Source of the DNA: Chloroflexota bacterium | GTDB lineage: Bacteria; Chloroflexota; Chloroflexia; Thermomicrobiales; UBA6265 | NCBI GenBank assembly: GCA_019348515.1 | Contig: JAHWJF010000158.1 | Span: forward strand, 1-7,688 | Direction: 5' to 3' | DNA: 7,688 nt | Shown here: positions 1-6,003 of the stretch, piece after piece | How the letters are laid out: every line of letters starts with the position of its first letter | Numbering within the stretch: position 1 is the first letter of the stretch | The notes under the pieces: generated by a model | The model's database searches: none | Told to the model about the DNA's origin: nothing | What the model saw: the letters and a program-made list of their open reading frames with translations, nothing else | Position numbers and translations under genes: made by a program

Positions 1-215
1 TGAGCTATCCCCTCGATGGCGGCTGGGACTTGGGTCGTCTCCTCGATAGCCACTGCGGTTTGCGGTGTCTCCGCGCTATCCGCGCTATCCGCTGTCGGCG
101 GGGTCTCGACCTGGGTCTCGGCAGACGCACGCGTTGCCGCGCGTGTACGTGGTGCTCGACGACGAGGAGCGGGTGCGGCCGCCGGCTCGACTTCGACTGT
201 CTCTTCGACCGTCAA
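1..215 (-). CDS. N-terminal part of a gene cut by the left edge, probably transcription termination factor Rho (disordered N-terminal extension)
   Basis: The reading frame starts at a TTG (213-215) and stays open to the left edge, giving about 71 residues. It begins MTVEETVEVEPAAAPAPRRR, continues with a basic Arg/Ala stretch, then becomes rich in Glu, Thr, Pro and Ala with an Ala-Asp-Ser repeat. Such composition suggests a disordered N-terminal extension; no catalytic domain is reached. A strong Shine-Dalgarno sequence (GGAGGG, 228-223) lies 7 nt before the TTG and decides the start. An in-frame GTG at 230 is a weaker alternative. The Rho call is inference: glpX followed by rho is a known gene order (for example in Bacillus), and Rho proteins of several high-GC lineages carry extensions of this kind. 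The visible part has no diagnostic Rho motif, so another protein with an acidic disordered start (such as an RNase or a translation factor) is possible. The plus strand also has an open frame here, but without a comparable start signal. Confidence 0.55.
   Translation of the reverse strand, partial: MTVEETVEVEPAAAPAPRRRAPRTRAATRASAETQVETPPTADSADSAETPQTAVAIEETTQVPAAIEGIA
72..89. repeat. 9-bp tandem repeat, two perfect copies
   Basis: The unit CGCGCTATC occurs twice head to tail (72-80 and 81-89), with a partial third copy after it. On the minus strand it encodes Ala-Asp-Ser repeated inside the disordered N-terminal segment of the leftmost gene. The unit is a multiple of three, so copy-number changes would keep the frame. 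Confidence 0.7.
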
Positions 216-292
216 CAGAATTCCCTCCACGTGTATTGAGATGACGTCATAAACTCGTTCACTCGTACCTGAGGCAAATTCGGTGATGCCAT
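212..292 (-). other. Possible 26-codon leader ORF whose stop overlaps the next start
   Basis: An ATG at 292 opens a 26-codon frame beginning MASPNLPQVR and ending at a TGA at 214-212. The stop overlaps the TTG start of the leftmost gene by two bases (TTGA), an arrangement typical of translational coupling. The ATG lacks a convincing Shine-Dalgarno sequence, and short open frames are common by chance in GC-rich DNA. It is recorded because it ends exactly at the chosen start. Confidence 0.2.
223..228 (-). promoter_or_regulatory. Ribosome binding site of the leftmost gene
   Basis: GGAGGG on the minus strand ends 7 nt before the TTG at 215. It is the only strong Shine-Dalgarno match near this gene and is the main reason for choosing TTG over the GTG at 230. 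Confidence 0.6.
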
Positions 293-382
293 AGCGCTCT
301 GTTCGTTACCGCGCTCTCTGCCCGACGTCTCGCGCTCACGCCTCGATGCCGATTCGGCGCACTGGTGCTAAGGCACATCAGG

Positions 383-450
383 AGAGGGGCAAGACAATTT
401 CCGGCGCTCCAACAAGAGGAGAGAGTACGGCAGAGGGCGAGGTTAGAAAA
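383..450 (-). promoter_or_regulatory. Pyrimidine-rich, G-poor leader segment (rut-like candidate)
   Basis: On the minus strand, 450-411 contains 33 pyrimidines in 40 bases: 16 C and 17 T, against 4 G and 3 A. A second C/T run lies near 393-383. High-C, low-G unstructured RNA is the known signature of Rho utilisation sites. The segment lies 15-80 nt downstream of the predicted transcription start, inside the leader of the gene I suspect is rho, so Rho-dependent attenuation of that gene is possible. This is inference; base composition alone does not prove a rut site. Confidence 0.3.
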
Positions 451-471
451 TGCCCCCAGCGTGGCGTAGGT

Positions 472-500
472 ACTGTAGCACCGACGCAATTTCACGTCAA
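472..500 (-). promoter_or_regulatory. Sigma-70-type promoter for the leftmost gene
   Basis: The minus strand shows a -35 box TTGACG (500-495), a 17-bp spacer and a -10 box TACAGT (477-472), with a TGC just before the -10 box that fits the extended -10 pattern. That is 5/6 and 4/6 matches to consensus at the ideal spacing. Transcription would start near 465, giving an untranslated leader of about 250 nt. It lies downstream of the glpX hairpin, so the leftmost gene can be expressed separately from the upstream operon. Confidence 0.55.
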
Positions 501-576
501 CAATCTGCGCCCAGATCGAGTTTCGATACATCACAGCGAGAGTGAAGCATTCGCGGCCGCATCTCGAGCGCTGTCG

Positions 577-607
577 GCCGGCACGCTCAGGAGTCCTGAC
601 TGCCGGC
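577..607 (-). terminator. Strong nested hairpin directly after the glpX stop; terminator-like but without a U-tract
   Basis: GCCGGCA (577-583) pairs perfectly with TGCCGGC (601-607), and inside it TCAGGA (587-592) pairs with TCCTGA (594-599). On the minus strand it begins one base after the glpX TAG (611-609). No run of T follows, so it is not a classical intrinsic terminator. It could instead protect the mRNA 3' end, or act as a U-less terminator of the kind proposed in some high-GC bacteria. Confidence 0.5.
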
Positions 608-608
608 T

Positions 609-1592
609 CTAGTCGAACGGAACGCCATATGCGTCGAGCTTGCTGGGACGATGGACGGTATCAACGCGCCGGGTTGTGCCAAAGCGAGAACGCATGACGA
701 CCGACTGCGTGGTGGCCCCATCACCGAAGTAGTGGACTCCTTTGAGCAACTCCCCGTCGGTGATCCCCGTGGCGGCGAAAAAGACATCATCGCCATGAAC
801 GAGGTCCGCGGCTGTCAGTACGCGCGAAACGTCGACGCCATGGGCGTGAACTGACGCCCATTCTTCTTCGTTTCTCGGCCAGAGCTTGCACTGCATCTCA
901 CCGCCGATGCAGCGAATGGCGCATGCCGCGACGACAGCCTCCGGCGCTCCGCCAATACCCATCAGGATATCGATGCCGGTGCCGGGAGTGGCGGCCATCA
1001 CCGCCCCAGCCACATCACCGTCCATGATGAACCGGATACGGGCCCCCGCCTCCCGAACCTGCTGAGCGAGCTCTTCATGTCTGGGTCGATCGAGCATGAC
1101 GACCGTCAGATCGCGCACATCCCGGTTCAGTGCGCGAGCGACGTTCTTCAGGTTTGTCTCGACCGAGGCATTGATGTCAACTGCGTCGGCCGCCTCTGGA
1201 CCAACCGCGATCTTGTCCATGTAGGCGACATAGGGTGACTCGAACATGGAGCCGCGTTCAGCGACGGCGACGGTAGAAATCGAATTCGCCATTCCCTGTG
1301 AAAGCAAGCGTGTCCCATCTATGGGATCCACGGCAATGTCGGTCTTCGGCTCGTCGGCGCATCCCAGATGCTCGCCCTCAAAGAGCATGGGAGCCTTGTC
1401 TTTCGCCCCTTCACCGATCACTACCACCCCGTCCATAGGGATCGTGTTCAACACCATCCGCATAGCGTCGACAGCGGCCTGATCGGCTGCCTCCTTCTGT
1501 CCGCGCCCCATCCACCGACCGGCTGTCAAGGCGGCCGCCTCGGTTACACGCACGAGCTCAAGCGCGAGATTCCTGCCGATCTGTTGTTCCAT
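609..1592 (-). CDS. glpX: Class II fructose-1,6-bisphosphatase (GlpX type)
   Basis: This 327-residue cytoplasmic enzyme hydrolyses fructose 1,6-bisphosphate to fructose 6-phosphate in gluconeogenesis; some homologues also use sedoheptulose 1,7-bisphosphate. The length matches the family (about 320-335). Family motifs are intact. Lys33 and Asp37 sit in the KEAADQAAVDAM segment, and IGEGAKD carries Glu61. VDPIDGTR (88-95) is the metal and phosphate site, with Asp89, Asp92 and Thr94. GIGGAPE (212-218) ends in Glu218. These align with the E. coli GlpX residues Lys29, Asp33, Glu57, Asp85, Thr90 and Glu213. The ATG start has GAGGTG a few bases upstream, overlapping the end of dinG. The gene starts 8 nt after dinG stops, so the two are almost certainly co-transcribed. 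A hairpin follows the stop codon. The identification is secure; bifunctionality cannot be judged from sequence. Confidence 0.96.
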   Translation of the reverse strand: MEQQIGRNLALELVRVTEAAALTAGRWMGRGQKEAADQAAVDAMRMVLNTIPMDGVVVIGEGAKDKAPMLFEGEHLGCADEPKTDIAVDPIDGTRLLSQGMANSISTVAVAERGSMFESPYVAYMDKIAVGPEAADAVDINASVETNLKNVARALNRDVRDLTVVMLDRPRHEELAQQVREAGARIRFIMDGDVAGAVMAATPGTGIDILMGIGGAPEAVVAACAIRCIGGEMQCKLWPRNEEEWASVHAHGVDVSRVLTAADLVHGDDVFFAATGITDGELLKGVHYFGDGATTQSVVMRSRFGTTRRVDTVHRPSKLDAYGVPFD

Positions 1593-1600
1593 CGCTCACC

Positions 1601-4483
1601 TCACGCGCGGGTCAACGTCCCTCGCCCCGATGGTTGCCGGGCCTTCCCGGCATCGAGCCAGTCCCTTGCCGCTCCGGGCAGGTCCTGAACGCTGCCAACT
1701 TCCACGAAGCATTCCGGAAGTGACTGCAAGAAGGTGGCGCCGTAGCGCTTGGTGAGGATGCGGCGGTCGAGAACGGCGCATACTCCGCGGTCCTGGCTTG
1801 ATCGAATCAACCGTCCAAACCCTTGTTTGAATCGGAGCACCGCCTGTGGCACCGCGTAGCCGCCAAACGCGTCCTCGAAGGACTCGCTGCGGGCGGCGAA
1901 AACGGGGTCTGTGGGCACGGTGAATGGCAGCCGGGTGATCGCCAGCAGACTCAACGCCTCTCCTGCCACGTCGACACCCTCCCAAAACGACGCCGTGCCT
2001 AGAATCGCGACATTTGTCTCGCGTCTGAGCCGCTCCGTCAACTGCTGTGGGGAGCCGTCACGCCGCTGTGCCAGGACTGCGATGCCGCGGTCCTGCAACG
2101 GATCGGTAATCGACCGCGCCATGTCGTTGAGCAAAGCATGTGAGGTGAAAAGAATAAGTGCCCGACCACGCGTCGCGTCGATGACATCGATCAGCGTCTG
2201 CTCCAGGACATCGCGATAGTGCGGATGGGTTGGGTCCGGAGTGTCGTCGGTGAGATAGAGCATCACCGAGGCCCGGTAATCAAACGGAGATGGGACAATT
2301 AACGAGGACGCATCGGGGATGCCGAGGCGCGACGCGAGGTAGTCGCAGCTCCCTTCGACAGCCAGCGTTGCCGAAGTCAGTACGGCTGCGCGCGTTTTCT
2401 TGAAGAGGCGCTCCTGGAGCAGCCCGCTGACGTCTAGCGGCGCCGATCGAAAGGTGATGCGGTCAAGCGGACCCTGTCGTTCGAGCCAGAACACGCGGCC
2501 CGCCTCAGGCGCGTCAAGCGCTTCCGCGAATTTGCTCGCGAGCTCCGCGCCAATGCGAATCGTGTTCGTGAGGTCGCTCAGGAGCAACTCCTGCCGCTCG
2601 CCTGCTTCCGCGAGATCAGCGATGGCCACGTCATCGACTTCGTCGACCGCCGTAGCGAACCAACGCAGGGCCGCCTCCGCGTCTCGCAGCCCTTCTAGGA
2701 GCCGGTCCCACGCGGCATCAACTGCCTGCCAGGCTGGAGAGGCGCGGGTCGCGGATGTCACCCGGCGCGCCCGTTCGGCCCCGCTGACTGTATCCCCGGC
2801 TTCGAGATGGATGTATTCCAGAGCCGCAAAGAGGTCGCGTGCCGCCGCCCGAATGGCGCTCGACGATGCTAGCGCCTTTTCAAGCTTCTCCCGCGCGAGC
2901 CGAGCTCGTTGCTGTCCAGGGCCGTCCGCGGCGGCCCCAAGCAAGAACGCGACGGCCCCAGCGGCAACGCCCGCCAGGGTGACCCCGTCACTCCCAGCGA
3001 CAGCATCAGCAAACTCGGTCAGATTCCGCTCACTCAGCGTCACTGTAAACTGTGCGGTCGCCTGATCCTCCAGGTGATGCGCCTCATCGACGACCAGCGT
3101 GTCGTAATCAGGAAGGATGCGGTTGCTCGAGGCCGCATCCGTTAACAAGAGCGCGTGATTCACGATCACGAGATGCGCACTCTCAGCCGCCCGCCGAGCG
3201 CGAAAAAGGAAACATTGCCCCCGTTGGTGGAAAACGCACGATCCTGGGTCGCAGGCGCCTTCCTCTTCAGCGATCTGCCGCCAGAATGCCTCTTCTCCGC
3301 CGGTCAGGCGCAATTCAGCGCGGTCACCGGTCGTGGTTCGCGGCAACCAGGCCAGAATCTTCGCTTTGAGCCGGGATTCATCCGGTTCGAGCGACGCCTG
3401 ACGCTCCCAGGGAAACCATTTCCGCAAGCAGAGATAATTGGACCGCCCCTTGAGTGCGACTACCCCAACCTGCCGGTCATCGGCGGCCCTGGCCAACGCC
3501 GCGATCAGATCCGGGACGTCTTTGCGCAACAGTTGGTCTTGGAGGGCAAGCGTGTTCGTGGAGAGGACCACTGTCTCACCTCGTTCAGATGCAGAGAGAG
3601 CCGCGGGAACCAGATATGCCAGGCTCTTTCCGGTCCCCGTGCCGGCTTCCACAAGGATCTGACCACTGGTGTTAATCGCCTCAGCCACGGCTTCCGCCAT
3701 CTGTTCCTGCTGCCGTCGGCGCTCAAAACCCGAAATGACCTCGGCGAGAGCGCCGTCGGGTCCGATCACGTCCTGAACGACCTGCAGTTCGAGCGGCTCC
3801 AGCGACCCAGTCGGTTCCAGCGCCTCCTCACGAGCGCGCTCCCGCAGGAATGCGATCTCCGGTGGGAGAAGACGGCGCAACCCGCCTGAACGGAGCCGTG
3901 CCGCTACCGGAAGCTCGAACAATTCGGCGAAGGACCATCCACCTTCCAGCACGTGCAGCGCCAGACGATCGAGGGTGACGTCGTCGTACTCCGCGATTCT
4001 CTCGAGCAAGGCTTCGAAGACATCGGCCAGCCTATCCGCGTTGGTGCGAGATGAGCCATCACCGGCGTCTTCAACGCCGAGCGCACCAGCGAGAGTTGCG
4101 AGATCGGTGGCGGCCAAACCAGGTACCAGGATGGACGCCAACTCGGCGGAATCAATCGGCGGCCGGTGCAGTCGCACCCCTTCCGCGGCGAGCACGCCCA
4201 GGGATCGGCCGACATCGTGAGTAACCACGCGCTCGGTTCCGAGAAAACTCCGTAGCTTATCCGCGATGACGCGCCATTCGTCGCCGACCGGTTCAGTCAA
4301 CGGCGACAACAGATCGGCCGTACGCACGGAGTGCCTCGTTTGAACGACCGCGTCAAGCCGCCGCCGGCCGCCGGCAGTGTCGACGGAGGTAGCAGAAACG
4401 GCAGACACGCGGTCTCTTCGCGGGTCCGGGCCCGTGGTGGTCAACGCCAGGGCAACAAATGGCAACGTCACCTTGAGGCTCAA
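1601..4483 (-). CDS. dinG: DinG-family ATP-dependent DNA helicase with iron-sulfur cluster and degenerate N-terminal exonuclease domain
   Basis: About 960 residues, close to the long Bacillus-type DinG. The family unwinds DNA 5' to 3', including R-loops, D-loops and G-quadruplexes. Residues about 5-165 resemble the DnaQ-like exonuclease domain but lack its catalytic residues. The helicase part begins with a Q-like motif near 253-262. Motif I is GTGTGKS (281-287) and Ia is VVLSTNTLALQ. Four cysteines, 352, 411, 416 and 424, are placed to bind the 4Fe-4S cluster. Motif II is DEAH (466-469). Later come LTSATL (III), GTASFWEGVDV (V) and QGFGRLIR (887-894, VI). All helicase motifs look intact. I chose the TTG at 4483 because GGAG lies 10 nt upstream and it clears the preceding stop. 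A GTG at 4471 (956 residues) is nearly as good. An ATG at 4540 would overlap the peptidase gene by 38 bp and add an Arg-rich tail, so it is unlikely. The gene lies between the peptidase (19-nt gap) and glpX (8-nt gap). Confidence 0.93.
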   Translation of the reverse strand: MSLKVTLPFVALALTTTGPDPRRDRVSAVSATSVDTAGGRRRLDAVVQTRHSVRTADLLSPLTEPVGDEWRVIADKLRSFLGTERVVTHDVGRSLGVLAAEGVRLHRPPIDSAELASILVPGLAATDLATLAGALGVEDAGDGSSRTNADRLADVFEALLERIAEYDDVTLDRLALHVLEGGWSFAELFELPVAARLRSGGLRRLLPPEIAFLRERAREEALEPTGSLEPLELQVVQDVIGPDGALAEVISGFERRRQQEQMAEAVAEAINTSGQILVEAGTGTGKSLAYLVPAALSASERGETVVLSTNTLALQDQLLRKDVPDLIAALARAADDRQVGVVALKGRSNYLCLRKWFPWERQASLEPDESRLKAKILAWLPRTTTGDRAELRLTGGEEAFWRQIAEEEGACDPGSCVFHQRGQCFLFRARRAAESAHLVIVNHALLLTDAASSNRILPDYDTLVVDEAHHLEDQATAQFTVTLSERNLTEFADAVAGSDGVTLAGVAAGAVAFLLGAAADGPGQQRARLAREKLEKALASSSAIRAAARDLFAALEYIHLEAGDTVSGAERARRVTSATRASPAWQAVDAAWDRLLEGLRDAEAALRWFATAVDEVDDVAIADLAEAGERQELLLSDLTNTIRIGAELASKFAEALDAPEAGRVFWLERQGPLDRITFRSAPLDVSGLLQERLFKKTRAAVLTSATLAVEGSCDYLASRLGIPDASSLIVPSPFDYRASVMLYLTDDTPDPTHPHYRDVLEQTLIDVIDATRGRALILFTSHALLNDMARSITDPLQDRGIAVLAQRRDGSPQQLTERLRRETNVAILGTASFWEGVDVAGEALSLLAITRLPFTVPTDPVFAARSESFEDAFGGYAVPQAVLRFKQGFGRLIRSSQDRGVCAVLDRRILTKRYGATFLQSLPECFVEVGSVQDLPGAARDWLDAGKARQPSGRGTLTRA
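3995..4471 (-). other. Degenerate DnaQ-like exonuclease domain within DinG
   Basis: Residues 5-163 of DinG follow the DEDDh exonuclease pattern without its catalytic groups. Exo I, normally DLETTG, reads ALTTTG (13-18), so Asp becomes Ala13 and Glu becomes Thr15. Exo II, normally HNVxFDxxFL, reads HDVGRSLGVL (89-98), so the Asp becomes Ser94. In Exo III, the His and Asp of the family's HxxxxDA pattern align with Gly143 and Asn148. Helices such as VFEALLERI after Exo III are retained. The alignment was made by eye; the loss at Exo I and II is clear, the exact Exo III register less so. Confidence 0.7.
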
Positions 4484-4502
4484 GCCTTCTCGTCTCCGGG
4501 GC

Positions 4503-5672
4503 TCACAACGCCCGCGCTGAAAGAAACTCCGAAATCGCAACCGTTAGCAATGCCAGTTGGGCGACGCCTTTCGACACTGGCTCGATATCAATATATTCGT
4601 CCGGCCGGTGCACATTGCCGCCGGTGGTCAACCCAATGCAAATTGCTGGAATCCCTGCCGCAATCGGCACGTTGGCGTCAGTACTCGATGCGTCAAAACT
4701 CGGATTGTGGCCGAGAGCGGCAAGTGTTCGCGCGGCGACTTGCACCACGGGGCTCTCGATGGCGACAACCCCAGCCGGGCGCTCGCCGATCTGTTCGGCC
4801 GTGAATACGATGCCATCACCGCGGTTGCACCGAGCGACAATCCGAACGACCCGATCACTCAAACGGCGCAGAGCTGACTCGTCGGTGGAGCGGAGGTCAA
4901 GCAAGCAGGACGCACGCGGTGCGATGGTGTTTACGGATACTCCCCCGTCGATCATTCCCACGTTCAGAGTCGTCTTCGGCGTACGCGGGAGTGGAATTGC
5001 ATCCAGTTCCGCAATCAGCTTTGACAATCGCTGAATCGCGTTTGGGCGACCGAAATCGCCCCAGGAGTGACCACCTGGTCCTTCGGCCGTGATGCGAAAT
5101 CTGCGGCTACCGACGGCGACGTGCGTGACTCGACCCAGATTATGACCTTCCAGCGCGACCACAGCGCCAATTTCGGGACGGGAGGACAACACCTCCCGGA
5201 TACCCCGTAGATTGCCTAACCCTTCCTCGCCGACATTTCCAGTGAGCAGAACATCGACCGCCGGCACCTCGCCGGCGGTCTGCAGCAGCTTGGACAACGT
5301 AATCGCGGCCGCTACGGCGATGCTGTTGTCGCCCACACCTGGTCCCGCCAGGCGATCCAGCGATCGGGTAATCTCGAGCGGGGTATCGACCGGGAATACC
5401 GTGTCAATATGTGCGGCGATGAGGAGTCTCGACGCCCCGGCAGCCGGAGAAAGGCGGCCGGGAATGGTGGCAATCACGTCTCCTAGCTCGTCTCGCTCAG
5501 TGGCAAGACCCTCGTTGGCGAAGAGGCGCTCGACAAGGATTGACTTTTCGCTCTCTTCTCCTGTGGGAGAAGGCACCGCGGCAATCAGGGCCGTCAGATC
5601 CAGGAGGGCAGGAGTCACCGCTTCCGCGGCAGCCATTACCGCCTCGATCCGCTCTGGTGAGGCCAGGATCAC
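4503..5672 (-). CDS. M20-family zinc metallopeptidase / amidohydrolase (ArgE/DapE/PepT-like)
   Basis: This 389-residue cytoplasmic hydrolase belongs to the two-zinc M20 family, which cleaves small peptides or N-acyl amino acids. Visible active-site elements are AHIDTV (His88 with Asp90), the bridging ligand in GVGDNS (Asp115), NVGEEG (catalytic base Glu149, zinc ligand Glu150), the acidic ligand in LEGHN (Glu175) and a late NVHRPDEY (His355). The central GPGGHSWGDFG marks the inserted dimerisation domain, so the fold is complete. The start is a GTG with GGAG 5 nt upstream. The substrate cannot be read from the motifs: the GNVGEEGLGNLRG type occurs in many proteins annotated only as M20/M25/M40 hydrolases, and no arginine or lysine biosynthesis genes are nearby to suggest ArgE or DapE. 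It is the first gene of an apparent operon with dinG and glpX. A structured leader lies just upstream. Confidence 0.9.
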   Translation of the reverse strand: MILASPERIEAVMAAAEAVTPALLDLTALIAAVPSPTGEESEKSILVERLFANEGLATERDELGDVIATIPGRLSPAAGASRLLIAAHIDTVFPVDTPLEITRSLDRLAGPGVGDNSIAVAAAITLSKLLQTAGEVPAVDVLLTGNVGEEGLGNLRGIREVLSSRPEIGAVVALEGHNLGRVTHVAVGSRRFRITAEGPGGHSWGDFGRPNAIQRLSKLIAELDAIPLPRTPKTTLNVGMIDGGVSVNTIAPRASCLLDLRSTDESALRRLSDRVVRIVARCNRGDGIVFTAEQIGERPAGVVAIESPVVQVAARTLAALGHNPSFDASSTDANVPIAAGIPAICIGLTTGGNVHRPDEYIDIEPVSKGVAQLALLTVAISEFLSARAL

Positions 5673-5690
5673 AGCGTCTCCGGCTCATTC

Positions 5691-5736
5691 CTCGGGCGTG
5701 GCTCACTCCTGCGCGCATTCGCGCAGACGCCCCGAG
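5691..5736 (-). promoter_or_regulatory. Nested hairpin in the peptidase leader, just before its ribosome binding site
   Basis: In the minus-strand RNA an outer stem pairs 5736-5727 with 5699-5691 (9 bp, one bulged G). It encloses a perfect 7-bp stem, CTGCGCG (5709-5715) with CGCGCAG (5720-5726), closed by a 4-nt loop. The structure ends about 10 nt before the GGAG Shine-Dalgarno (5681-5678) of the peptidase. The near-identical 10-mers GGCTCACTCC (5700-5709) and GGCTCATTCC (5682-5691, plus-strand spelling) flank the outer arm. A regulatory role is inference; it matches no riboswitch class I can recognise. Confidence 0.4.
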
Positions 5737-5766
5737 AACGCGACCACGGCCGTGAGCAGGCTGCGG

Positions 5767-5796
5767 TTGAAATGATACCATTACTGACCATAAGGT
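5767..5796 (+). promoter_or_regulatory. Weak candidate promoter for sdhA
   Basis: TTGAAA (5767-5772) and TAAGGT (5791-5796) are separated by 18 bp on the plus strand. The -35 box is good but the -10 box matches only 3 of 6 positions. It would imply a leader of more than 200 nt and would overlap the minus-strand candidate, so the two promoters could interfere. Confidence 0.2.
5772..5780 (-). promoter_or_regulatory. Possible extended -10 promoter of the peptidase-dinG-glpX operon
   Basis: On the minus strand TGGTATCAT fits the extended -10 pattern TGnTATAAT with one mismatch in the hexamer. There is no recognisable -35 box 16-18 bp upstream. It is the best minus-strand candidate in the intergenic region and would give a leader of about 90 nt containing the nested hairpin. 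Confidence 0.3.
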
Positions 5797-5970
5797 ATTC
5801 CGAAGGGCGTGGTCTGCTAACGAGTTTCGCTGTAGAGGTTTCACGCTGCCACGAGCCTGCCGGCGCCTTTGCTTGATGGTGTATTTCGCTCGATAGCTCT
5901 CTTCACGGGGCTGGAACTCCGTCCACGCTGCCTTGAACGGCGGCCTGGTCAGGCGCTCAGCCCGACTGTC

Positions 5971-5982
5971 CGCCAATTGGCG
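5971..5982. promoter_or_regulatory. Perfect 12-bp palindrome upstream of sdhA, possible operator
   Basis: CGCCAATTGGCG is perfectly self-complementary and ends 27 bp before the sdhA TTG, with an AT core inside GC arms. A site for a dimeric regulator, or a small hairpin in the leader, are both possible. No regulator can be named. Confidence 0.3.
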
Positions 5983-5997
5983 CCGCGATCATCGCAC

Positions 5998-6003
5998 GGA
6001 GGG
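5998..6003 (+). promoter_or_regulatory. Ribosome binding site of sdhA
   Basis: GGAGGG lies 6 nt before the TTG at 6010, an ideal distance. It supports the TTG start, since the first in-frame ATG falls only after the FAD-binding glycines. Confidence 0.75.

Larger units (their letters stand above)
216..608 (-). other. 393-bp non-coding stretch between glpX and the putative rho gene
   Basis: No convincing gene is present on either strand. A plus-strand open frame at 346-612 and a minus-strand one at 259-534 have unconvincing composition and no start signals. In minus-strand order the stretch holds the post-glpX hairpin (607-577), a sigma-70-type promoter (500-472), a pyrimidine-rich leader segment (450-411, continuing more weakly to about 383), the possible 26-codon leader ORF (292-212) and the ribosome binding site (228-223). 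Confidence 0.6.

Noticed and set aside
241..250. ATGACGTCAT palindrome in the leader of the leftmost gene
   Set aside because: It is a perfect 10-bp palindrome, but it lies far downstream of the promoter, the loop-less form is poor as RNA structure, and the length is easily met by chance.
16..252. Plus-strand open frame at the left edge, rich in Ser, Val and Ala
   Set aside because: It has no Shine-Dalgarno sequence, while the minus-strand frame has a strong one, a promoter and a sensible acidic composition in line with its neighbours. A coding role cannot be fully excluded.
3155..3889. A 244-codon plus-strand open frame and others (for example 2400-3065) inside dinG
   Set aside because: They lie antisense to intact helicase motifs, have unconvincing composition and no ribosome binding site; they are shadows of a GC-rich coding strand.
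4484..4540. Upstream ATG at 4540 as the dinG start
   Set aside because: It would overlap the peptidase gene by 38 bp and add an Arg-rich tail outside the exonuclease-like fold; the TTG at 4483 or GTG at 4471 fits better.
5842..5932. Direct repeat CACGCTGCC (5842-5850 and 5924-5932)
   Set aside because: Two 9-mers 82 bp apart in GC-rich DNA are weak evidence, and they do not line up with promoter elements.
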